NCBI GenBank assembly: GCA_949294845.1
Contig: CASFJH010000031.1
Location: forward strand, 1-64,000
Source: an uncultured Bacillota bacterium
Lineage (GTDB): Bacteria; Bacillota; Clostridia; Christensenellales; Pumilibacteraceae
Direction: 5' to 3'
DNA: 64,000 nt
Shown here: positions 45,698 to 53,262 of the stretch, one piece after another
Layout of the letters: every line of letters starts with the position of its first letter
Numbering within the stretch: position 1 is the stretch's first letter
The notes under the pieces: generated by a model
What the model was told of the DNA's origin: nothing
The model's database searches: none
Seen by the model: the letters and a program-made list of their open reading frames with translations, nothing else
Translations under genes and position numbers: made by a program

Positions 45698-46842
45698 ACC
45701 TGCTCGTACTTACGGTAGCCGTCGTAAGTATCGGTATTACACGGCGTGACGTCTCCGACGATTTTCATTGATCCGTCCGAAGCGAAAAGCACTGCGTCGC
45801 ACCCCTTCTCTCTCAGAAACTCCGCGCCTGCCTCCAGCCCCATAACGCACGCCGCGGTGGCGTATGCGTCGCACAGCATCGAACAATCGCCCAGTACCGT
45901 AGCCGATATAACGTGCATTTTGCTCATATAGGTTCCGTCGGCGGCCCTGTACAGACCTATCGGTATACCGTCGGTTCCTATAATATGAGTTACGCGTATG
46001 TTGTCGCGGTTTTCATATCTGTAATAATAGTACCGCTCGTAATCACCGCTTGTTACGATACTCACGTTGCCGACGGTGCTGAATGCCATAACGTAATACC
46101 TGAACAAGAGATCGGCCGGGCGGGGATCGTTTATGCCCACCGTCCAGTCTACAAAAGCGCCTTTGTTTTCGTCGTAATAGCCGTTGACAAGCGCAAGATT
46201 TCCGCTCAGGTCGAGCTTGGCGGACTTGATCCCGTATCGCTCGGCTATTTCGACGCAGCGGTCTATCGCCCACCCCTTAGCCAAGCCTCCGAAATCGAAC
46301 ATGACGGGGGCGCTCTTGACTATCGTGCCCATTTCCCCGTCAACGGTAAGCGTAAACGACTGCGGATTTGCATACTGCATAAGCTCGGCTATTGCGTCGG
46401 CGTCGGGCAGCGTTTGGGGCGAAGATCCCTGAGGATCCAACGCCGTAGGAGTATAATTCGCAATGGTTTCGGCGTCGACTCCCCAAAGCTCCGACAGAGG
46501 CTGCAGAAATATATTGAACGCGCCGTCCGTCTCGTAATACAGTTCGACCGCTTTCTGCGTGAGCTCGCAGAATATTCCGTCGACCGTCACCGCTTCGCCC
46601 GTTTCCGCAGCGTTAACCTTTGAAACCGTGCTTGACGGATTTGTTGTATCGGCCGACTCGGCCAGTCTGTCCATCACGCCGAGCATTTCGGAATACGCGC
46701 TTTTCGCATCGTCGCCGTAAAGCCGCGCGGAAAACATGAGTTCCGAATCGAACACGGCGTCGTCGGCGTTATAAACTCGCATACAGGCTACGGCCATGAA
46801 TCCGAATATCATACTGATTAAGACTGCCGCAACCTTTTTCAT
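45694..46842 (-). CDS. apbE: FAD:protein FMN transferase, lipoprotein
   Basis: ApbE moves FMN from FAD onto Thr in TGAT-type motifs of RnfG, RnfD and similar proteins. The 382-residue protein has a lipoprotein signal ending AVAC (Cys20), placing it outside the membrane. Family motifs are DFGGLAKGWAIDRC, SIVTSGDYERYYY, HIIGTDGIPIG and DAYATAACVMG. The usual GGN/GGD site reads SGNLALVNG. Probable clients in this window are RnfD, RnfG (two sites) and the 8674-9444 lipoprotein. GAGGTGTT precedes the ATG, and a good promoter lies at 46907-46935. Confidence 0.94.
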   Translation of the reverse strand: MKKVAAVLISMIFGFMAVACMRVYNADDAVFDSELMFSARLYGDDAKSAYSEMLGVMDRLAESADTTNPSSTVSKVNAAETGEAVTVDGIFCELTQKAVELYYETDGAFNIFLQPLSELWGVDAETIANYTPTALDPQGSSPQTLPDADAIAELMQYANPQSFTLTVDGEMGTIVKSAPVMFDFGGLAKGWAIDRCVEIAERYGIKSAKLDLSGNLALVNGYYDENKGAFVDWTVGINDPRPADLLFRYYVMAFSTVGNVSIVTSGDYERYYYYRYENRDNIRVTHIIGTDGIPIGLYRAADGTYMSKMHVISATVLGDCSMLCDAYATAACVMGLEAGAEFLREKGCDAVLFASDGSMKIVGDVTPCNTDTYDGYRKYEQV

Positions 46843-46906
46843 AACACCTCTGCCGACTGCCGTAATTAACGTAAATTATGCCCACTTACAGCCGGATATA
46901 TCCCCA

Positions 46907-46935
46907 ATTATACAATATTACAGCTCAAAAAGCAA
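46907..46935 (-). promoter_or_regulatory. Promoter of the apbE operon
   Basis: TTGCTT (46935-46930), 17 bases, TATAAT (46912-46907), giving a leader of about 58 bases. It directly follows the terminator of ku. Confidence 0.75.
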
Positions 46936-46937
46936 GT

Positions 46938-46966
46938 AAAAACCGCTTCTTTAAACAAAGAAGCGG
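46938..46966 (-). terminator. Terminator of the ku gene
   Basis: CCGCTTCTTT and AAAGAAGCGG form a ten-pair stem with a four-base loop, followed on the minus strand by TTTTT. Confidence 0.9.
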
Positions 46967-46986
46967 CTGTTTGCCGGACAGTCTGT

Positions 46987-47784
46987 TCACCGCTGTCTTG
47001 CGGCTTTTACGCCCGATCTGCGCCTGCCTCCCGAAGCGTCGCTGCGCTCGACGCTCTTCTTAAGCGCGTCCATAAGATCGGTAACGGTCACCTGCTTTTT
47101 GCCGCGCGGCTGTTTTATCTGCATACCGGCGGCTTTTTTAGCCACGGCGTCCTCCAGACGTTTGCGGTATTCGTTTTTGAATTTTTCCGGTCTGAACGGT
47201 TCGCTCATATTTGAAATGAGCTTCTTTGCCAGCTCGAATTCGGCTTCGGAACCGGCGTCGCGCGGAGCCGGAACGACGCCTTGAACGATCTCGTCGGCGT
47301 AATGCATTGCCGTAAGATACATTCTGCCGCCGGCTGCGCGCAGAAGAGCCGGCGATTCGCGCTTGCCTATAGTTGCCGTCGCCAGTCCGCCTTTTCCCGT
47401 TTCTGCCATAGCCGCGAGCAGCAGCGCAAACGCTTTTTCTCCGCCCGACGGCTGAACGTAATAAGTTTTTTCGTAATAGACCGGATCCACTTCGGATACG
47501 TCCACAAAAGAAGATATGACTATCTGCCGGTCTTGGGGCGCGCGCAGTTTTTCCAGATCCTTATCGTCGAAAACGACGTATTTTCCCTTCTCGTATTCAT
47601 AGCCCTTGACTATGTCCTCGTTTTTTACTTCGCCCACTCCTTCGGCGGTCTTTACATACTTTATCCTTCCGCCGGTTTTCCTGTGCAGCAGATTGAAACC
47701 CGTTTCGGCCGGTTTTGCCGCCGCGGTAAGCGTAACCGGAATATACACCAGCCCGAAAGCGATCGATCCTTTAAATGACGGCAT
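46987..47784 (-). CDS. ku: Ku protein for non-homologous end joining
   Basis: A 265-residue bacterial Ku that would encircle broken DNA ends. FKGSIAFGLVYIPV opens the beta-barrel; VFDDKDLEKLRAP, DPVYYEKTYYVQP and the AMHYADEI stretch are typical. The C-terminus is basic, as in Ku proteins that recruit a ligase. LigD is not in the window. GGGGGAAG precedes the ATG, and a perfect 18-base palindrome lies 16 bases upstream of the start. In spore formers Ku often serves repair during germination. Confidence 0.93.
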   Translation of the reverse strand: MPSFKGSIAFGLVYIPVTLTAAAKPAETGFNLLHRKTGGRIKYVKTAEGVGEVKNEDIVKGYEYEKGKYVVFDDKDLEKLRAPQDRQIVISSFVDVSEVDPVYYEKTYYVQPSGGEKAFALLLAAMAETGKGGLATATIGKRESPALLRAAGGRMYLTAMHYADEIVQGVVPAPRDAGSEAEFELAKKLISNMSEPFRPEKFKNEYRKRLEDAVAKKAAGMQIKQPRGKKQVTVTDLMDALKKSVERSDASGGRRRSGVKAARQR

Positions 47785-47800
47785 AAACTTCCCCCATGCA

Positions 47801-47818
47801 TTAAGTATGCATACTTAA
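47801..47818. promoter_or_regulatory. Perfect 18-base palindrome before ku (candidate operator)
   Basis: TTAAGTATG followed by its complement CATACTTAA, just downstream of a -10-like CATAATA on the minus strand and just upstream of the ku ribosome site. It does not match the Firmicutes LexA box. Confidence 0.55.
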
Positions 47819-47846
47819 GACTGTTATTATGCCGCGCTGTGTAATT

Positions 47847-48554
47847 TCAGACGGTTACAAACCGCACCCGTCCGCCCATGACGTTAAGCAATCCTGCCGA
47901 AGAAAGCTCGTTATGCAGTCTGTCTACTATTCCTTTATTGCCGTCGTAAACGCGTACTCCGGCTCCGTAATAATCTTTTATCAGCCGCGCGATATGCACA
48001 TAATGCGTACACCCCAGCACTACGGCGTCGGGAACAGAATAACGCGAAAGCAACGCATAAACTTCGTTTCGCACAGCTTCGGTATTGTCTATATGCTTTT
48101 CGATGGACGATGCCAGACCTTCAGCCGGTACGACCGTTATGTTTTTGTCCGGATACGCGTGAACAAGGCGTAAAAATCTGTCCTGTACGGCGGTGAGCGG
48201 AGTGACCAGCACGAGTATGTTTTTCGCGCCCGACTTACAGGCCGGCTTTATGGCCGGCTCCGCCCCGATAATTATTGCGCCGTAAGCCTTTCTCAGCGCG
48301 TCAACGGCAACTGCGGTCGCCGTATTGCACGCCACAACAACGGCCTTTGCTCCGTCCGATATCAGCTTTCCTGTACAGAACATGGCGCGGCCGAGTATTT
48401 CATCGCTGCCGCGACAGCCGTAAGGCGCGTGCGAGCAATCGGCCAGATAAACGTAATCTTCATGCGGCATCGCTTCCATCGCCGTATCCAGAACGGTTAT
48501 GCCTCCCACGCCGCTGTCATAAAAACCTATAGGACTCGATTTATCGGTAATCAT
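47847..48554 (-). CDS. murI: Glutamate racemase
   Basis: MurI makes D-glutamate for peptidoglycan. The 235-residue protein has both catalytic cysteines, in VVACNTATAVA and VVLGCTHYVH, and opens with IGFYDSGVGGITVLD. I take the ATG at 48554; an upstream ATG at 48584 would add ten residues including an imperfect ATATGC/GCATAT repeat. Neither start has a good ribosome site, and a TATATT box lies six bases before the chosen ATG. It follows gpr on the same strand. Confidence 0.93.
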   Translation of the reverse strand: MITDKSSPIGFYDSGVGGITVLDTAMEAMPHEDYVYLADCSHAPYGCRGSDEILGRAMFCTGKLISDGAKAVVVACNTATAVAVDALRKAYGAIIIGAEPAIKPACKSGAKNILVLVTPLTAVQDRFLRLVHAYPDKNITVVPAEGLASSIEKHIDNTEAVRNEVYALLSRYSVPDAVVLGCTHYVHIARLIKDYYGAGVRVYDGNKGIVDRLHNELSSAGLLNVMGGRVRFVTV

Positions 48555-48627
48555 CACACTAATATATGCAAAGCGCATATTCAAGGTTACCGATCGGCTT
48601 TCCCGTATGCAGCAAAAATGGCGGTCG

Positions 48628-49401
48628 TTAAGCTTTTACTCCTGCGGTAACGGAATTGACCGCTTCTGCAATGACGTAGGCGCAGTCATCTACGAACACG
48701 TCTATATCCTTGGGCGTAACCACCAGTCCGCGCGCGGTTGCCGTCGGATCGCCGCCGGCTTCCTCAATAATGGTGGACGCATACACGACCAACGGCACGC
48801 CTATGCCCACTACCGGAACCCCCAGCGTCCCGCTGTCGAGGCGCATTCTGTGATTTTCCAGACCGCTGCCCGGCGTGATGCCTGTATCGGTAAGCTGAAA
48901 CGCGGCGGCAAGCCGTTCTGTCGCGGCGGACGCAAGACTGTCTATAATTATTACGGCGTCCGGCCTTACGCACTTTACCGCGCCTATAACTATCTCGGCG
49001 CTCTCGATACCGGTAGAGCCGAGCACATTGGGCGTAACGATACTGACTTCGCGGCAGTCGCTGAGCTTAAGATGTCTGGTCGCCGTTATCTTTGCGGCGC
49101 ATCGCGATCCCAAAGCGTCGGCAGTCATTGCCGGATTCCCCAGCGCCGCCACCAGAAAGCTGCCCGAGTCGGGCAGTAATTCTTCTATCGCGCCGGCAAC
49201 GGCGCGCGACAAACGCGGCAGAATATTCCTGTCGCCCTTTGTTACGGCGTCGCTTTCCACGGTAATGTATTTTCCCGGCGCGCGGCGCAGCTTTGCCGCG
49301 CTTTGCTCGTCAAGTATTATATCTGTACGTTTTATACGCTCGTCAATTTTGCGGCCGCGCGGTTTAGGCGCAAACTCCACGGCCATATCGGTCTGTTTCA
49401 T
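48628..49401 (-). CDS. gpr: Spore germination protease Gpr
   Basis: Gpr degrades small acid-soluble proteins when spores germinate, so this gene shows the organism forms endospores or did so recently. The 257-residue protein is shorter than Bacillus Gpr (about 370), as in many Clostridia. ALGNPAMTADALGSRCA, GITPGSGLENHRMRL and LGVPVVGIGVPLVV match the conserved core. AGGAGGG sets the start at 49401; the frame extends upstream to 49479 without a better site. It is divergent from rpsT, the common arrangement in Firmicutes. Confidence 0.94.
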   Translation of the reverse strand: MKQTDMAVEFAPKPRGRKIDERIKRTDIILDEQSAAKLRRAPGKYITVESDAVTKGDRNILPRLSRAVAGAIEELLPDSGSFLVAALGNPAMTADALGSRCAAKITATRHLKLSDCREVSIVTPNVLGSTGIESAEIVIGAVKCVRPDAVIIIDSLASAATERLAAAFQLTDTGITPGSGLENHRMRLDSGTLGVPVVGIGVPLVVYASTIIEEAGGDPTATARGLVVTPKDIDVFVDDCAYVIAEAVNSVTAGVKA

Positions 49402-49466
49402 TGTTCCCTCCTGTTTAAATTTTGCGCAAATATATCCTATTTTACAGAAAAACCGCTGTGATTTAC

Positions 49467-49495
49467 TTGATTTTCGCAAAAACTTATGCTAAACT
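49467..49495 (+). promoter_or_regulatory. Promoter of rpsT
   Basis: TTGATT (49467-49472), 17 bases, TAAACT (49490-49495). The predicted leader is about 34 bases and carries GAAGGAG before the GTG. Confidence 0.7.
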
Positions 49496-49534
49496 AATGT
49501 AGTTACAAATTGTAGGAAAAGAAGGAGAAATACT

Positions 49535-50101
49535 GTGCCTAACATCAAGTCTGCAAAAAAGCGTGTGCTGATAATACAAAAGAAAAATCTGGAAAACAGA
49601 ATCGTTCGTTCCCAGATGAATAATGCTATTCGCAATTTCAACAACGCTATCGACACCCTTAACCTCGAAGAAGCCGAAAAAATGCTTCCTTCCGTCGTAT
49701 CCGTTATCGATAAGGCGGTTACCAAGGGCGTTATCCATAAAAACAATGCCGCAAACAAGAAATCCGCGCTCTGCAAGCGCCTGTCCGACGTCAAATCCGG
49801 CAAGCTTGTAATAAGCATAAAGAAAGACAATAAGACGATCGCCGCAGAAAAGGCCCGCGCCGCTCAGGAAGCGAGAGAAGCCGTAAAGGCCGAAAACGCC
49901 CGTAAAGCCGCCGAACGCGAGGCTGCCAGAATTGAGGCCGAGAAAGCCCGCGCCGCCGCCGAGAAACCGGCAAAAGCCAAAAAAGCGGATAAAGCCGATA
50001 AGGCTGAAAAACCCGCTAAAGCAAAGGCTGCCAAAGAAGAAAAACCGGCAAAAAAAGCCAAAAAGGAAGAGCCTGAAAAAGCGGCGGAAGTTAAAGAATA
50101 A
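49535..50101 (+). CDS. rpsT: Ribosomal protein S20 with a long Lys/Ala/Glu-rich C-terminal tail
   Basis: Residues 1-86 are a normal S20 of the 30S subunit (PNIKSAKKR, AIDTLNLEEAEKMLPSVVSVIDKAVTKG split by a turn, GVIHKNNAANKKSALCKRL). About 100 more residues follow, built from Ala, Lys, Glu and Pro (KAKKADKADKAEKPAKAK, KPAKKAKKEEPEKAAEVKE). Usual S20 is 85-95 residues. The frame is intact to a stop and then a terminator, so the tail is translated. The gene starts with GTG. The tail could be a disordered or helical RNA-binding extension. Confidence 0.93.
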   Translation: MPNIKSAKKRVLIIQKKNLENRIVRSQMNNAIRNFNNAIDTLNLEEAEKMLPSVVSVIDKAVTKGVIHKNNAANKKSALCKRLSDVKSGKLVISIKKDNKTIAAEKARAAQEAREAVKAENARKAAEREAARIEAEKARAAAEKPAKAKKADKADKAEKPAKAKAAKEEKPAKKAKKEEPEKAAEVKE

Positions 50102-50114
50102 TTCGTCTGCATTT

Positions 50115-50147
50115 AATCCCTCCGTAGTCGCGGAGGGATTTTGTTTT
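50115..50147 (+). terminator. Terminator of rpsT
   Basis: ATCCCTCCG and CGGAGGGAT form a nine-pair stem with a six-base loop, followed by TTTTGTTTT, 14 bases past the stop. Confidence 0.9.
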
Positions 50148-50238
50148 ATCTTACCTCTTCGGTTAACAGATTACAGACGTCATATTATTAACGCATCGTC
50201 CCTGTAAAGGTAACGACGCTACTGAAGGAGTTGCAGTT

Positions 50239-50592
50239 ATGAAAACAAACGCGCTTCAACTTGATAAAAAACGCACATTTACCGACAGACGGCTGATACG
50301 CGTTTCAACTGCGTGCGGAATAATCGCGACGGCTGCGTGCGTAATCGTATTTGCCGCGCACGGTGCGGACAGCCGCGCGGCGGCCGTTTCATTCTCAATA
50401 CTTATTTACCCCGTCGCCGCTCTTATAATTTCGGGGCTCTGGCTGGCCTCAGCCGAGCTTTTGCGCAACAGATACCCGAGCGCAGTCATAGCTTTTTGTC
50501 TTCATATTGCGGCCGTAATACTCTATATTGCTTATATCGTCATGCAGGCGGTTACAGACGGCGGCGTACTCGTCTTCCCTTTCTTCCTGTAA
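50239..50592 (+). CDS. Small membrane protein of unknown function
   Basis: A 117-residue protein with about three to four hydrophobic helices (from about 22-40, 50-70 and 83-105) after a basic N-terminus (DKKRTFTDRRLIR). No family is recognised. GAAGGAG lies eight bases before the ATG. It is separated from rpsT by a terminator, so it probably has its own promoter. Confidence 0.7.
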   Translation: MKTNALQLDKKRTFTDRRLIRVSTACGIIATAACVIVFAAHGADSRAAAVSFSILIYPVAALIISGLWLASAELLRNRYPSAVIAFCLHIAAVILYIAYIVMQAVTDGGVLVFPFFL

Positions 50593-50889
50593 AATAATCG
50601 CCGATAACAGTTTATATTATAAGTACCGTTATCTGTTTAAAACCGCTTCTTTACTGTTCGACTTAACGCTTACCGCCGCATTACGCGCGTATGACTACCC
50701 GCGCCGTCAGCTTAAAATGTACGGCGTCAGCGACTCTTAGGTTTTTTGCCGCTTTGTTACCTTTTCGTAGCGCCGATATATAATGCTGCGGCGGTTTTAA
50801 GCGACAGATAAACGGAGTTTCCGCAGCGGTCTGCTTGATCTTTAAGCGATTGCGCGGCTGTATTTGCTTTCTTTATTTACGCTGCATAT
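50593..50889. other. Gap before the sugar-ABC ATPase terminator
   Basis: About 300 bases without a convincing gene. A weak stem (GATAAC/GTTATC, 50603-50632) follows the small membrane gene. A -10-like TATAAT on the plus strand (50779-50784) lies about 130 bases before the bidirectional terminator, which would allow a short RNA, but no good -35 accompanies it. Confidence 0.4.
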
Positions 50890-50920
50890 AAAAAAGCGCT
50901 TCACTCGGAAGCGCTTTTTT
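50890..50920. terminator. Bidirectional terminator after the sugar-ABC ATPase gene
   Basis: AAAAAAGCGCTTC is mirrored by GGAAGCGCTTTTTT around ACTC, giving A- and T-runs on both sides. It ends the minus-strand transcript 20 bases past its stop codon. Confidence 0.88.
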
Positions 50921-50939
50921 ATATCTGCTTTAAGTCAGA

Positions 50940-53006
50940 TTATTTCTTGGCGGTTTTCTTGGCCGCAGGTTTCTTGGCGGGTTTCTTTTCAGGCGCCGGC
51001 TCTTCGTCGGCGGCAGCGGTAGACTCGTAAACGGTACTGTCGCCCTTTTCGGGATCGAGGTTTTCAGGCAGAGGCATTACGGGTTCGTTTGCCTTGGCGC
51101 TGATAACTTCTTCTACCGAAGGATTGCTGCCGGCGTTGATTCCGTCGGGATCGATGACCATCTTTACCTTATCGCCTATGTTGTAAGTAGGCGCGCCCTT
51201 GATCTGCGCGGTAAAGTACGGCTCGAATCCGTCAACCTTGAAGTAAACCAACGTATAGTCTCCGAGGGTATCGGCGTCGATTACGGAACCTACCATCGTC
51301 ATCTTGGGCGATTTCTGTATAGCTTCCTTGCCGACGGTCACTGCCTTAGGCGCAATGTTGATATCGTACTCGCCCTCTTCCCTTATCTTCTCGTCGCCGG
51401 CAATCACGAACTTGGTGCGGCCGAATGAGATCGTGGTAACGTTCTCTTTCTTGGCGACGGTAGCGCGCACGCTGTTGGACGAAACGGGTTTGTAGGCGAT
51501 AAGTTTCTCGTCGGTGTTGATGTCGTACAGCTGAATAGCCGAAGGAGAAACATACGACTTGATGACATCGCCGTCCTTTACGGCAGAGTCGATCGGGAAC
51601 TTGGAAACAATGAACCCTTTCTTGCCTTTTACGGCCGAATAAGCGGCTATATAGCGCGGATAGTTTTCGGTAAAGTCTACCTTGGACTCGATAACGAAAT
51701 CGCCTTCCTCTCCTTCCGGCTTAAGATCGGCGGGAGCAATGCCGAGTTTGACGGGTCCGTTTATTACCGAGCAGTCGACCAGACGGTCGGAAACCGACTT
51801 GGGAAGAACGTACCTAGTATTGCCGAACGATACGCTCAGCTCATCGCCCTCAGCCTTAAGAATTGCCGGTATCATGTTGACGCGAGGTACGCCCATGATT
51901 GTCAGTTCGGTCTCGGGATCGAAGAAGTGTATGTGCTGCGTGTCAACGGCGAGCTTGAGCACTTCGCCCTGCTGGGCCGTGCAGCGCGCGTCGATACGGG
52001 CGATGGTATAATCTTCCTTTCCGTCGACTTTCATATAAAGTATGGTCTCGTTACCGAGTTTTTCGATAACGTCTATTTCGGCGGTTATCGTAGCTTCGGG
52101 ATTGGCCTTGATGAATATTTCTTCGTCGTGTATATCTTCTGGTCTTACGCCGAGAATGATATCCTTGCCGATAAAGCTCTCGTCAATGAGACGCTTTGCT
52201 CTTGAAGGCGGAACCTTAATCTTATTTACGCCGAACTCTGCAAACAGGCCGTCTTTCTCGCGCACGAGTTTCGCGTTGAAGAAGTTCATCTGCGGCGAGC
52301 CGAGGAACGAAGCGACGAAAAGATTATCGGGATAATCGTACAGGCAGGTAGGCGTATCGACCTGCTGGATAACGCCGTCCTTCATAACGACTATACGGGT
52401 GCCCATCGTCATAGCTTCGGTCTGATCGTGGGTAACGTAAATAAACGTAGTGGCCAGCTTGTTGTGGAGCTTGGTGATCTCGGTTCTCATCTGAACGCGG
52501 AGCTTTGCGTCCAGGTTGGACAGAGGTTCGTCAAGCAGGAAGACCTTAGGCTCGCGGACTATTGCGCGTCCCAGCGCGACACGCTGACGCTGACCGCCGG
52601 ACAACGCCTTAGGTTTACGGGACAGCAACGGTTCTATACCGAGGATTGCCGCCGCTTCCTTCACACGGGAGTCGATCTCCTGACTGTTCATTTTGCGGAG
52701 CCTTAAACCGAACGCCATATTGTCGTAAACGGTCATGTGAGGATACAGAGCGTAGTTCTGGAAAACCATCGCTATATCTCTGTCCTTAGGCTCGACGTCG
52801 TTGACAAGTTTACCGTCGATGTATAATTCTCCGGCTGAAATCTCTTCCAGTCCGGCGACCATACGAAGCGTAGTCGATTTGCCGCAGCCGGAAGGTCCGA
52901 CGAATACGATAAATTCCTTGTCATCGATTTCAAGGTTGAAGTCGCTTACTGCGCGCACGCCACCCTGATAGATTTTGTAGATGTGCCGTAATGATAAGCT
53001 TGCCAT
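50940..53006 (-). CDS. Sugar ABC transporter ATPase (MsmK/UgpC type) with three TOBE-like repeats and a Lys/Ala tail
   Basis: Residues 1-235 are a standard MalK-family ATPase: Walker A GPSGCGKSTT, signature LSGGQRQR and Walker B VFLLDEPLSNLD, with Asp-loop and His switch (YVTHDQTEAM). Normal family members end at about 370 residues after one TOBE region; this one has 688. The region 255-370 (GVRPEDIHDEE) is followed by two related copies at about 388-500 (GIAPADLKPEG) and 523-625 (NIAPKAVTVGKE). Each begins with a FG-x-x-K/R strand. The last 25 residues are KKPAKKPAAKKTAKK-like. No permease or binding protein is adjacent, so it may serve several sugar importers. CAGGAGAGG precedes the ATG. 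Confidence 0.9.
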   Translation of the reverse strand: MASLSLRHIYKIYQGGVRAVSDFNLEIDDKEFIVFVGPSGCGKSTTLRMVAGLEEISAGELYIDGKLVNDVEPKDRDIAMVFQNYALYPHMTVYDNMAFGLRLRKMNSQEIDSRVKEAAAILGIEPLLSRKPKALSGGQRQRVALGRAIVREPKVFLLDEPLSNLDAKLRVQMRTEITKLHNKLATTFIYVTHDQTEAMTMGTRIVVMKDGVIQQVDTPTCLYDYPDNLFVASFLGSPQMNFFNAKLVREKDGLFAEFGVNKIKVPPSRAKRLIDESFIGKDIILGVRPEDIHDEEIFIKANPEATITAEIDVIEKLGNETILYMKVDGKEDYTIARIDARCTAQQGEVLKLAVDTQHIHFFDPETELTIMGVPRVNMIPAILKAEGDELSVSFGNTRYVLPKSVSDRLVDCSVINGPVKLGIAPADLKPEGEEGDFVIESKVDFTENYPRYIAAYSAVKGKKGFIVSKFPIDSAVKDGDVIKSYVSPSAIQLYDINTDEKLIAYKPVSSNSVRATVAKKENVTTISFGRTKFVIAGDEKIREEGEYDINIAPKAVTVGKEAIQKSPKMTMVGSVIDADTLGDYTLVYFKVDGFEPYFTAQIKGAPTYNIGDKVKMVIDPDGINAGSNPSVEEVISAKANEPVMPLPENLDPEKGDSTVYESTAAADEEPAPEKKPAKKPAAKKTAKK

Positions 53007-53053
53007 AATCCCTCTCCTGTTGAAAAATTTTAGAATCTATTTTCTATGGTTCT

Positions 53054-53083
53054 ATTATACATCAATCCGCGGGCGCTTATCAA
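53054..53083 (-). promoter_or_regulatory. Promoter of the sugar-ABC ATPase gene
   Basis: TTGATA (53083-53078), 18 bases, TATAAT (53059-53054), leader about 41 bases. Confidence 0.75.
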
Positions 53084-53175
53084 TAAAATTATGCCTAAAT
53101 AATTTCGCGGCATGATATACATTTTGCACAACGCCGGAGCCGCCGCATATCCCCCGACGGCGGCAAATAAAATTT

Positions 53176-53228
53176 TTATGCATAATTGCAGCTATTTGCT
53201 TGCATAATTATACAAAATCATGTATAAT
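53176..53228 (+). promoter_or_regulatory. arg operon promoter with ARG-box-like repeats
   Basis: TTGCAT (53200-53205), 17 bases, TATAAT (53223-53228). ARG-box-like imperfect palindromes overlap it: TTATGCATAATTGCAG (53176-53191), TTGCATAATTATACAA (53200-53215) and TTATACA/TGTATAA (53208-53226). An ArgR dimer or hexamer bound here would block the polymerase. ArgR itself is not in the window. Confidence 0.6.
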
Positions 53229-53262
53229 GCGCTTGTAATATCGCATACGAGGTCTTAATACG

